64,000 nt of DNA from contig CAZPEP010000042.1 in the NCBI GenBank assembly GCA_964585685.1, positions 113,776 through 177,775 on the forward strand. The letters run 5' to 3'. Below, piece after piece: positions 51,607 through 58,068 of this stretch. Under the pieces are notes generated by a model. It was not told the origin of the DNA. It worked only from the letters and a program-made list of their open reading frames with translations, and ran no database searches. The number at the start of each line of letters is the position of its first letter. Position 1 is the first letter of the stretch. The stretch is from JALHVH01 sp964585685 (GTDB lineage Bacteria; Acidobacteriota; Aminicenantia; Aminicenantales; Saccharicenantaceae). Position numbers and translations under genes: made by a program.

Positions 51607-51760
51607 GCAACCCATCACCATTCGCCTGGACAGGGCGACGGTCGCCTACTTCAAGTCACTGGCCGGAGAACTGGGCATGCCTTACCAGAATCTGATCAAC
51701 CTTTATCTCCGGGATTGCGCTTTGCAGGCGAAGAAGCTGAATCTCAAGTGGGCATCGTGA
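51542..51760 (+). CDS. BrnA/CopG-type antitoxin, apparently without a full toxin
   Basis: About 72 residues. YLKQLKQPITIRLDRATVAY, then FKSLAGELGMPYQNLINLYL and RDCALQ, is the ribbon-helix-helix fold of BrnA-like antitoxins (IxIRLD strand, GxPYQxLIN helix). ATG 51542 lies inside the BrnT fragment; the GGGACGGG stretch is a poor ribosome site, so translation may depend on the short upstream frame. It sits between precursor genes 4 and 5 and may be a solitary repressor. Confidence 0.8.
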   Translation: MKKHYDFGKMKGQPNPYLKQLKQPITIRLDRATVAYFKSLAGELGMPYQNLINLYLRDCALQAKKLNLKWAS

Positions 51761-51782
51761 CCCCTTAGCGTTTTCACGGAAA

Positions 51783-51860
51783 ATCCCTTCGCCCAGGCCG
51801 AAAGCCGATAGACTCCCGCTATGCTCGGCTGCGCTCAGGAGAAACTTCGCCGAAGGGGAT
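51783..51860. terminator. Stem-loop after precursor 5
   Basis: Arms ATCCCTTCG (51783-51791) and CGAAGGGGAT (51851-51860, one bulged G) close a 59-base loop with internal GGCC/GGCCG pairing. It sits just past the stop of precursor 5 (minus strand). A related CCCTTCGGC/GCCGAAGGG hairpin follows precursor 7, so this is part of the duplicated unit. No U-tract; terminator function is uncertain. Confidence 0.45.
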
Positions 51861-51866
51861 CAAGGG

Positions 51867-52055
51867 CTAGGAATCGGCCTCCGCTTGGCAGGAGTAGCAG
51901 ACTGCGTCGGTAGCGTGGTCTCTCATACATCCACTATACAGGCCGGCATCTCCTGTTAATATGGCCTCCGTCTTGCAGACGGACAGCACCGTCTCCTCCG
52001 GTTTGCTCCGCACGAGGACGATCAACTCAGGCTCAGACCATTCCTTCTTTTCCAT
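51867..52055 (-). CDS. RiPP precursor-like Cys peptide 5 (type II)
   Basis: A 62-residue peptide from ATG 52055 after GGGGGGAG (an upstream in-frame ATG at 52112 has no ribosome site). Leader: MEKKEWSEPELIVLVRSKPE, then ETVLSVCK. The core is TEAILTGDAGLYSG, then C-x9-C-x2-C, ending QAEADS. It pairs with peptide 7 (MEKNEWSEPELIVLVRNKPE), sharing leader, upstream region and downstream hairpin. Own promoter at 52103-52132. Confidence 0.92.
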   Translation of the reverse strand: MEKKEWSEPELIVLVRSKPEETVLSVCKTEAILTGDAGLYSGCMRDHATDAVCYSCQAEADS

Positions 52056-52102
52056 TAGACACTCCCCCCGTAAAAAATTGGCTTGGTTTTGCCGACTCTT
52101 AC

Positions 52103-52132
52103 TTCTTATCACGGAATCCCTCCCCGAGTCAA
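52103..52132 (-). promoter_or_regulatory. TTGACT-N18-TAAGAA promoter of peptide 5
   Basis: Minus strand TTGACT (52132-52127), 18-base spacer, TAAGAA (52108-52103). Same 18-base spacing as the other precursor promoters but a different -10; matches the layout before peptide 7. Confidence 0.65.
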
Positions 52133-52155
52133 AGCTTTTGTTTTACGCCCATTCG

Positions 52156-52178
52156 CGGCCTTTTCAGGTCAAAGGCCG
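52156..52178. repeat. Hairpin GGCCTTT/AAAGGCC, copy 1
   Basis: CGGCCTTT and AAAGGCCG arms around a TCAGGTC loop. The same hairpin is at 53881-53903, each time upstream of a type II precursor and downstream of a minus-strand gene end (YkgJ-type here, radical SAM there). Shared as part of a segmental duplication; may end transcription of the upstream gene. Confidence 0.6.
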
Positions 52179-52199
52179 GAGGAGTTTACACCCCTCGCA

Positions 52200-52979
52200 C
52201 TAACCGAGTCCGCCCATGCCGCCCAGCATCCCCTTAAAGAGCCGGCTGTCAAGCACGACATTGTGCTTGTTCAACAGCCAGACGATCTCGTAGAATTCCT
52301 TCAGAGTAAGAAGGGATTTGGTTTGGGCGCAATAACGCCGGTAGATTTCCCCGAGCGGCTCTTTACTGCCAAACAGGTCGATCATTTCAGTGAGCAGGGC
52401 ATCGTCCAATTGCGGGAAATCGAAACTGTCATATGTGTTGAATTTGCCGCACGCGCCGACCATTTCCTTGATGAAATTAATTTCATTCCGCTGTTTCAGA
52501 TAGAAGACGGAATGCACCTTGAGCAGAGGATGCAGGACAAATATCATGTCTTCGGTCAGGCGCTCCACGAAAACTTCTTTGGTGAGGGCGGGAAGCTTCT
52601 GATCGGGCGGCGCACTATCGGGGGGGAAAACCGAGGCGAGCCGCCAGCCGCCCGTACACTGGAACTTGCGGCACGTGTTTGGGCGCTCGTTGTAGATGCG
52701 GCAGCGATTCTCTTCCAGATGAACGCAGCTTTTGTCCTCACGCTTGGCCAACCGATACCGGCGGTTGATGCATTGCAGAAGGGCCTCGGTGCAGGCCTTA
52801 TCGGTCAGGATGCAGACGGTCTCCGCTTCGTATAGACGGGAGGCATATTCTTCGGCCGAAATGCTCACCTCCCACTCGCGACAGCACAAGGCCTTGCATA
52901 CGGCGTGCATTTCAAAACAGTCGCCGTGAAAAACAACTTTGCGGTGCGCGCCGTCGATCTCAACCCGCGTCAGATCCAT
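52200..52979 (-). CDS. YkgJ-type cysteine-cluster protein
   Basis: A 259-residue protein. The Cys motif is CFEMHAVCKALCCREWEVSI, C-x4-x3-C-CC at the start, then CVHLEENRCRIYNERPNTCR and KFQC, the pattern of the Zn/Fe-chelating YkgJ/CxxxCxxCC family (PF03692 type). The C-terminal half (IYRRYCAQTKSLLTLKEFYE) is unassigned. Its promoter is the same TTGACT-N18-TAGAAT element as the precursors, placed so close (9 bases from -10 to ATG) that the mRNA must be leaderless or nearly so. Shared control suggests a role in the peptide system, possibly metal delivery or demethylation chemistry; unknown. Confidence 0.88.
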   Translation of the reverse strand: MDLTRVEIDGAHRKVVFHGDCFEMHAVCKALCCREWEVSISAEEYASRLYEAETVCILTDKACTEALLQCINRRYRLAKREDKSCVHLEENRCRIYNERPNTCRKFQCTGGWRLASVFPPDSAPPDQKLPALTKEVFVERLTEDMIFVLHPLLKVHSVFYLKQRNEINFIKEMVGACGKFNTYDSFDFPQLDDALLTEMIDLFGSKEPLGEIYRRYCAQTKSLLTLKEFYEIVWLLNKHNVVLDSRLFKGMLGGMGGLG

Positions 52980-52988
52980 GTGGCGCCG

Positions 52989-53018
52989 ATTCTATCTCTA
53001 CAGCAGAGGGGAAGTCAA
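52989..53018 (-). promoter_or_regulatory. TTGACT-N18-TAGAAT promoter of the YkgJ-type gene
   Basis: Minus strand TTGACT (53018-53013), 18-base spacer, TAGAAT (52994-52989). The element and about 40 bases beyond it are nearly identical to the promoter of peptide 6 (53445-53474), so it arrived by duplication of a precursor promoter. Confidence 0.78.
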
Positions 53019-53214
53019 TGAAGCCGGGTCCGTGGGCCCCGCCTTCGCTTACGGATTCCCACGGGCCAAGATCCAAGGGATCAAGGGGTGGGTGGCTATG
53101 ATGACTCATCCTCCGAGCAGTTTCCGCAAACTGACGGTTTGCCCTCGCTGCATGCCGTTGCGGTTTGTACCGCGCCACTACCACTTTGACCGAAGTCCTT
53201 ACAAGCTCCAAAGG

Positions 53215-53418
53215 CTAGGAAGTAGCGTATGCGTTGCAACTAGGTGCGCATGTTACATTATTATATATGCAGGTATTTTCATTAACGTTTGGGTCCCCCG
53301 TGATTCCCGGCCATGTTCCTGATTTACAGGCAGTTAGCACCGTCTCCTCCGGTTCGCTCCGCACGAGGACGATCAGCTCGGGCGATGTCCAGGCTTCCGG
53401 CGATTCTTTTGAGTTCAT
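53215..53418 (-). CDS. RiPP precursor-like Cys peptide 6 (type I)
   Basis: A 67-residue peptide with GAGGGTG before ATG 53418. Leader: MNSKESPEAWTSPELIVLVR, then SEPEETVLTACK. The core SGTWPGITGDPNVNENT leads to C-x6-C-x3-C and ends NAYATS. It keeps every framework residue of the family. Own promoter at 53445-53474. Confidence 0.93.
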   Translation of the reverse strand: MNSKESPEAWTSPELIVLVRSEPEETVLTACKSGTWPGITGDPNVNENTCIYNNVTCAPSCNAYATS

Positions 53419-53444
53419 GGGTTCACCCTCTTACGATTGTGCCG

Positions 53445-53474
53445 ATTCTATCTCTACAGCAGAGGGGAAGTCAA
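53445..53474 (-). promoter_or_regulatory. TTGACT-N18-TAGAAT promoter of peptide 6
   Basis: Minus strand TTGACT (53474-53469), 18-base spacer, TAGAAT (53450-53445). Spacer identical to that before the YkgJ-type gene. Confidence 0.8.
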
Positions 53475-53544
53475 TGAAGCCAAGTCCGTGAGCCCTGCTT
53501 TCGCTCATGGACTCCTACGGGCAAACCTAAGAGCCTGCCATAAG

Positions 53545-53581
53545 CCCTTCGGCCAAGCTTAGGGTAAACTCTGCCGAAGGG
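53545..53581. terminator. Stem-loop after precursor 7
   Basis: Perfect nine-base arms CCCTTCGGC (53545-53553) and GCCGAAGGG (53573-53581) with a 19-base loop, 19 bases beyond the stop of peptide 7 on the minus strand. Related to the hairpin after peptide 5. No clear U-tract. Confidence 0.5.
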
Positions 53582-53599
53582 AATAAAGGGTTAGGACTA

Positions 53600-53782
53600 T
53601 TAAGATCCCTCTAGCCCAGCGCAAAAATCACAACCGGCAACTACCGTACAATGATTGTCACCGGTCAATGGCGTACCGCCGCTTGTAGCACCAATATACT
53701 TACATGCGATCAACAACACCTCCTCCGGCTTGTTCCGTACGAGGACGATCAGCTCTGGCTCACTCCATTCATTCTTTTCCAT
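53600..53782 (-). CDS. RiPP precursor-like Cys peptide 7 (type II)
   Basis: A 60-residue peptide, ATG 53782 after AGAGGTG. Leader: MEKNEWSEPELIVLVRNKPE, then EVLLIACK. The core YIGATSGGTPLTGDNH runs into C-x5-C-x2-C and ends AGLEGS. Closest relative is peptide 5. Own promoter at 53829-53858. Confidence 0.92.
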   Translation of the reverse strand: MEKNEWSEPELIVLVRNKPEEVLLIACKYIGATSGGTPLTGDNHCTVVAGCDFCAGLEGS

Positions 53783-53828
53783 CAGACACCTCTTCTCAAG
53801 AAAGAGATTTGATTTTGCAGCCTATTAC

Positions 53829-53858
53829 TTTGTATCAAATGAGCTCCCCTTGAGTCAA
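53829..53858 (-). promoter_or_regulatory. TTGACT-N18-TACAAA promoter of peptide 7
   Basis: Minus strand TTGACT (53858-53853), 18-base spacer, TACAAA (53834-53829). Layout matches the peptide 5 promoter; flanks are recognisably duplicated. Confidence 0.65.
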
Positions 53859-53880
53859 TCTCTTATTTTGCGTCCCTTCG

Positions 53881-53903
53881 CGGCCTTTTCCGGTCAAAGG
53901 CCG
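53881..53903. repeat. Hairpin GGCCTTT/AAAGGCC, copy 2
   Basis: CGGCCTTTT and AAAGGCCG arms around a CCGGTC loop, second copy of the element at 52156-52178, 29 bases past the end of the radical SAM gene. May terminate that gene; also marks the duplicated segment. Confidence 0.6.
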
Positions 53904-53931
53904 GAGGGAGAGCAAAGAACGGAATGAGGGA

Positions 53932-55164
53932 TCAGGATTCAAGGCCCGAGCGGTCGTTGCGAGCGAAGCGGGCGACGCGCTCCTTGCCGTTGGCGACGTC
54001 CCAGGAATTCTCGTCGTCCTTGAGGAGACCCAGGTAGCGGGCCTGGGCGTGGGCGACGGCGCAGAGATATTCCACCGGCGTGTCGAGCGTCCCGTGTTCC
54101 ATCCAAGATTTCCCAGGGCATTGCTCGCACAGCCCTTTCAGGAAGCACCGGGCACAGCGGCGAAGATATTCGGGATTTGTCGCGCACGTTTTCCTCAGAC
54201 GCGGGAAGAACTCGGTGAGGGCGTAGCGGAGAGGCGAACTCTCACGGGAGCCGGTCGCGCGCAGATCGACCACCGTGTCCGGATGGCGCAGGGGCATGCA
54301 CATCTGGGCGTTGCCGTAAGCGTCGACGCAGGTCCCGTGCCCGGCGCCGCAGCGGAACAACAGGTCGCCGGGGGCGCCCATGAACTTGGCGCAGAACTCG
54401 CGCATACCGGAGATGTAGCGGGTGTCCCGGGCCAATGTCCGCACCGTTTCCTCGGGCGAGAGGCGCAGTTTGCGGATGCGTTCGTTCTTGGCGGGGTCGT
54501 CGCGGCGTGCCCGCAGGTCGAAGTTCATCGATTCGCCGGGAGGGTGGTCCATCGAGGGGAATTCGGCCGCCCAAGCGTTGAATTCCTCCCACTCGTCTTT
54601 GTTCGCGGGCAGGATCGCCCCTTTGACGACGAAGGAGATGCCGCGCCTTCGAAGCCGCTCTACGCCGCGGCGGAATTCGACGAACGACCCCTTGGCCCCG
54701 GCCGACGCGTCGTAGGACTCGGCATGCATCCCGTAGACGGAGACTTCTACCCATCGGCCCGGCGGCACGCGGGCCAGCAGGTCGGCCAGTTCGTCGGTGA
54801 TCAGCCGGCCGTTGGTGAAGAGGATCACCCGCATCCCCAGGCGGCGGGCGAAAAGATACAGCTCGGCGAAGTCCTCGCGGAGGAGCGGTTCGCCGCCCGT
54901 GAACCGAACCATCAGACAGCCCAGGTCGGCGGCCTGGCGGAGGAGGCCTTTGACGAAATCCGTGTCCATCTCGCGCGAGCGGGCGCCTTCGTCATGCTCG
55001 GGTCGATTGATCAGGCAATGGAGGCAGGCGTTGTTACAGCGCTCGGTCAGCTCGATGTCCAATTGGCCGAGCAGTTGGCGCTTGCCGTTCCAGAGGCGGA
55101 ACTCCTGCGGTTTGAGTTTCTTTACGTAAGCCATATCAACGGCAGGCTTCGCGGAGCCCGCCAT
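53932..55164 (-). CDS. Radical SAM/SPASM peptide-modifying enzyme
   Basis: About 410 residues (an ATG ten codons in, 55134, is also possible; neither has a clear ribosome site). The FeS motif C43-x3-C47-x2-C50 is in LTERCNNACLHC. MVRFTGGEPLLREDF and FTNGRLI follow. The C-terminal SPASM region has RCGAGHGTCVDAYGNAQMCM, RRCARCFLKGLCEQCPGKSW and YLCAVAHAQ. Enzymes of this group make thioether or C-C crosslinks in RiPPs. Peptide 8 lies 20 bases upstream, the tightest precursor-enzyme spacing of the cluster. No RRE is fused at its N-terminus, so a separate PqqD-like protein is probably needed. Confidence 0.93.
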   Translation of the reverse strand: MAGSAKPAVDMAYVKKLKPQEFRLWNGKRQLLGQLDIELTERCNNACLHCLINRPEHDEGARSREMDTDFVKGLLRQAADLGCLMVRFTGGEPLLREDFAELYLFARRLGMRVILFTNGRLITDELADLLARVPPGRWVEVSVYGMHAESYDASAGAKGSFVEFRRGVERLRRRGISFVVKGAILPANKDEWEEFNAWAAEFPSMDHPPGESMNFDLRARRDDPAKNERIRKLRLSPEETVRTLARDTRYISGMREFCAKFMGAPGDLLFRCGAGHGTCVDAYGNAQMCMPLRHPDTVVDLRATGSRESSPLRYALTEFFPRLRKTCATNPEYLRRCARCFLKGLCEQCPGKSWMEHGTLDTPVEYLCAVAHAQARYLGLLKDDENSWDVANGKERVARFARNDRSGLES

Positions 55165-55184
55165 CCGTCATGGGTTTCCAAGGG

Positions 55185-55388
55185 TTAAGACTGTCCCTTA
55201 GCATCGCACCAGTGGCAGGTATTTGGAACCGTAGTAGAACACCCCTCTTGAATATTTTCCGGGTCCGCTCCGCTCCACGGGCCACCCCATGCTTTGCAGT
55301 TTGTCAACACCGCCTCCTCCGGCTTGCTCCGCACGAGGACGATCAGTTCCGGCGGCGTCCAGACTTCCGGTGATGCGTTTGAGTTCAT
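55185..55388 (-). CDS. RiPP precursor-like Cys peptide 8 (type I)
   Basis: A 67-residue peptide, ATG 55388 after AAAGGAG. Leader: MNSNASPEVWTPPELIVLVR, then SKPEEAVLTNCK. The core AWGGPWSGADPENIQEG runs into C-x7-C-x2-C and ends DAKGQS. Followed after 20 bases by the radical SAM gene on the same strand, so both are on one message from the promoter at 55415-55444. Confidence 0.94.
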   Translation of the reverse strand: MNSNASPEVWTPPELIVLVRSKPEEAVLTNCKAWGGPWSGADPENIQEGCSTTVPNTCHWCDAKGQS

Positions 55389-55414
55389 CGGTACTCTCCT
55401 TTTTGCTTGTACCG

Positions 55415-55444
55415 ATTCTATCTCTAGGGCAAGGAAAAAATCAA
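55415..55444 (-). promoter_or_regulatory. TTGATT-N18-TAGAAT promoter of peptide 8 and radical SAM gene
   Basis: Minus strand TTGATT (55444-55439), 18-base spacer, TAGAAT (55420-55415). Same -10 and spacing as the other type I promoters. Confidence 0.75.
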
Positions 55445-55539
55445 GAGCCTGAATGGGGTCAGGACATTAGTGACACCTTCTATTCTTGCGTCTCTACTTG
55501 GCTTTGATCCCGCTTCGCGATATCATATCGTCAGTCATC

Positions 55540-56721
55540 ATGAGCAAGGGGGCCCCCGATGTCTCAGAAGGCGGATCCGTGAGCGCGTCCACCATTCTTC
55601 GATCCAAAGAAATCCAAGAATTCGCCCTATGGGAGAAGTTGAAGGCCAGGCGCGCTGTCATCAGCTTCGACCTGGAGATCACGGCGCGCTGCAACAACGA
55701 CTGCCGCCATTGCTACATCAGCCTACCTGCCGGGGACAGGGAAGCAAGGGCGCGTGAGCTGACGGCCGGAGAACTCCTGGGGATCGCGGGCCAGGCGATG
55801 GAGCTCGGGGCCATCTGGTGCCTCCTCTCGGGAGGCGAGCCGCTCCTCCGCGAGGATTTTGAGGCGATCTACATGGGCCTCAAGCGCAAGGGCCTTCTGC
55901 TCTCGGTCTTCACGAACGCGACGCTCGTGACGGAAGAGCACGCGGCACTTTTCCGGGCCTTTCCGCCGAGGGACATCGAGGTGACGGTTTACGGGGTCAC
56001 GGAAGCCACCTATGAGCGGGTGAGCGGGCGGCCGGGGTCGTTCGCCGCTTTCAAGAGAGGGTTCGATCGGCTCCTCGAGAGCGGGGTCAAGATCCGGCTC
56101 AAGGCCATGGCCATGCGGTCCAATATCCACGAGATGCCGGCCATCCGGGAATTCTGCGAGCGGCACACCAAGGATTATTTCCGCTACGACCCGATGCTCC
56201 ACGGACGCTTCGACGGGGACGCGGGGCGGAACGAGACGATCCGGGCCGAACGGCTGACGCCGGAGGAGATCGTGGGGCTGGAGCGGGCGGACGCCAAGAG
56301 GTTCGGGGCGCTCGAGAAGAATTGCGACAAGCTGATCTCGCCCGAATTCGCCCATATCGGATGCGATCATCTTTTCCATTGCGGGGCGGGCAACGGGAGT
56401 TTCAGCGTCGGCTACGACGGAACGTTCAGACTGTGCTCGTCGCTTTGGGCGCCGGGGACGACTGCCGACCTGCGGCGGGTCAGCCTCCGGGAGGCCTGGG
56501 AGGCGGGCGTTCCGAAGGTGCGGGACATACGGTCGAAGAAGAAGGAATTTCTGGACACCTGCCGTAAATGTACCCTCATCAACTTGTGCCTGTGGTGCCC
56601 GGCCCATTCGCACCTCGAGACCGGGGAGATGGACGTCCAGGTGCCGTATTTCTGCGAGGTCGCCCATGCCCGGGCGAAGGCGCTTCAGGGAGGGGTGGGG
56701 AAGCCTGATGGACGGGCATAA
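55540..56721 (+). CDS. Radical SAM/SPASM peptide-modifying enzyme
   Basis: About 393 residues from ATG 55540 (a TTG 18 codons upstream is less likely). C51-x3-C55-x2-C58 is in ITARCNNDCRHC. WCLLSGGEPLLREDFEAIYM and FTNATLV follow. The SPASM region has HCGAGNGSFSVGYDGTFRLC, DTCRKCTLINLCLWCPAHSH and YFCEVAHARA. It is about a third identical by eye to 53932-55164 and divergently transcribed from it across 150 bases. It overlaps the nucleotidyltransferase gene by 14 bases, so the two are coupled. Confidence 0.93.
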   Translation: MSKGAPDVSEGGSVSASTILRSKEIQEFALWEKLKARRAVISFDLEITARCNNDCRHCYISLPAGDREARARELTAGELLGIAGQAMELGAIWCLLSGGEPLLREDFEAIYMGLKRKGLLLSVFTNATLVTEEHAALFRAFPPRDIEVTVYGVTEATYERVSGRPGSFAAFKRGFDRLLESGVKIRLKAMAMRSNIHEMPAIREFCERHTKDYFRYDPMLHGRFDGDAGRNETIRAERLTPEEIVGLERADAKRFGALEKNCDKLISPEFAHIGCDHLFHCGAGNGSFSVGYDGTFRLCSSLWAPGTTADLRRVSLREAWEAGVPKVRDIRSKKKEFLDTCRKCTLINLCLWCPAHSHLETGEMDVQVPYFCEVAHARAKALQGGVGKPDGRA

Positions 56722-58000
56722 AAACAAAGCCTCGGGGTGGGGGCGAACGGACCCGGCGGATGTCCGGCGGTTGATCGCAGCTTTAAGACCGGAGACAAAA
56801 GGGGCGGGGGGGCCGGAGTTGAGCGGGCTAACGGACGCGGACTGGAAAAACTTTCTTTTCCTGGCCCGGCGGACTCACCTTGGGCCGCTTCTCTCTTATC
56901 GGGCGGCGCGGAGCGGGTCCCTGGCGGCGGCGCCGGAGAGCGTCCGGGCGGAACTCCACCGTGAGTATTGTGCGAACGCCGCCCGGACTATAAGCTTTTT
57001 CAACAGGCTCGCGGTCGTCCTCCGGGCCCTGAAGGAGGCCGGGGTCGAGGTCATCCCGCTCAAGGGCATCCATCTGTCCGAACTGGTCTATAGGAACAGG
57101 GCCCTCCGGAGGATCGGGGACGCGGACCTCCTGGTCAAGGTCGAAGACATGGCGGCGGCGGAGCGGGCGGTGAGGGCGATGGGATACACGCAGAAGAGGG
57201 CCGCCCGTTTTGAGGCCGCGCAGGAAGTCGCCCAGCATATTCCGCCTTACAAGAAGGCCGGGTCGGTGGACCTCGAACTGCATTGGAACATCGGCAGCCC
57301 GACTATCGGCGGTACGGTGGACGAGAAAGGCCTGTGGGCAAGGTCCGGGCAGGCGCAGATAGGGGGAGTCGAGGTCAGGGTCTTGTCGCCGGCCGACCTG
57401 CTCCTCCACCTGTGCATGCACATGTCCGTCCACCACCTGTTCCGCGGGCACTTGAGGGCGCTCTTCGACATCGGCGAGACGCTGGCACGGCATGGGGGAG
57501 AGTTGGACTGGGACGTTTTTCTCCGGGATTGCGCGAACCCGGGAATCGCCAACGGGTGCTGGCTGGCCTTGACTCTGGCCGCGAAGCACGCGGGCGCGAA
57601 AGTCCCGGAGGAGGTCCTGGACGAGCTTAGGCCGGATGGGGAGGGGAACGGGAATGGGGATGGAGCAGCGGCCCTGGCATCGGCCGAGGAGCTTCTCCTT
57701 TACGCGGGGCATTCCGCGATGAGCCCTATGGTGGCCAGACTGTGGGGGTCGTACTCGATCGGGAATAAGGTCAGGCATTTTTTCAGGCGCATATTTATCA
57801 CCCGATCGGAGATGGAGTGCAAGTATCCGGTGAGAGGCTCCTCCCCGATGATCTATTTCTTTTATGCGTGGAGGGTCGTCGATTTGCTGGCGAGGCACGG
57901 CGGAGGGGTCTGGCGTCTGTCTCGGCGCCAAAAGAAGATGACCGAGGACGCCAGCGATGACCTCAAGGAAAACGTCCTACGCGACTGGATGACTCGCTGA
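56708..58000 (+). CDS. Nucleotidyltransferase family protein (NTP_transf_5 type)
   Basis: About 430 residues from ATG 56708 inside the end of the radical SAM gene. GVEVIPLKGIHLSELVYRNR, then LRRIGDADLLVKVEDMAAAE, is the GxxL and DxDxLV active-site pair with both acids present. SVDLELHWNIGSPTI follows. In known loci this family accompanies HprK-like kinases, and in at least one lasso pathway a relative is reported to act on the phosphorylated peptide. Its place at the end of the precursor cluster suggests late tailoring. The stop codon lies inside the long palindrome that follows. Confidence 0.85.
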   Translation: MDGHKNKASGWGRTDPADVRRLIAALRPETKGAGGPELSGLTDADWKNFLFLARRTHLGPLLSYRAARSGSLAAAPESVRAELHREYCANAARTISFFNRLAVVLRALKEAGVEVIPLKGIHLSELVYRNRALRRIGDADLLVKVEDMAAAERAVRAMGYTQKRAARFEAAQEVAQHIPPYKKAGSVDLELHWNIGSPTIGGTVDEKGLWARSGQAQIGGVEVRVLSPADLLLHLCMHMSVHHLFRGHLRALFDIGETLARHGGELDWDVFLRDCANPGIANGCWLALTLAAKHAGAKVPEEVLDELRPDGEGNGNGDGAAALASAEELLLYAGHSAMSPMVARLWGSYSIGNKVRHFFRRIFITRSEMECKYPVRGSSPMIYFFYAWRVVDLLARHGGGVWRLSRRQKKMTEDASDDLKENVLRDWMTR

Positions 58001-58068
58001 GGGGTCAGGTCTCAATTTTCAACTTTTTGCCGGACCAAAAAGTTGAAAATTGAGACCTGACCCCTCAG
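57997..58068. repeat. Long perfect palindrome, copy 2
   Basis: Perfect 32-base arms (57997-58028 and 58037-58068) with an 8-base loop GCCGGACC. The arm is the same as in copy 1 at 50764-50835 with one extra T. It begins inside the TGA of the nucleotidyltransferase gene. The two copies flank the precursor cluster from 50.8 to 58.0 kb. Could end transcription in both directions or mark insertion of a mobile segment. Confidence 0.92.

Noticed and set aside
50871..53782. CRISPR-like array, suggested by regularly recurring blocks
   Set aside because: The repeated blocks are promoters and leader codons about 65 residues long at uneven spacing, not short direct repeats with unique spacers.
44848..55388. 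Precursor peptides as known sactipeptide, SCIFF or Nif11-type families
   Set aside because: Leader and Cys spacing do not match the SCIFF, subtilosin-like or Nif11 patterns I know; only the general RiPP layout fits.
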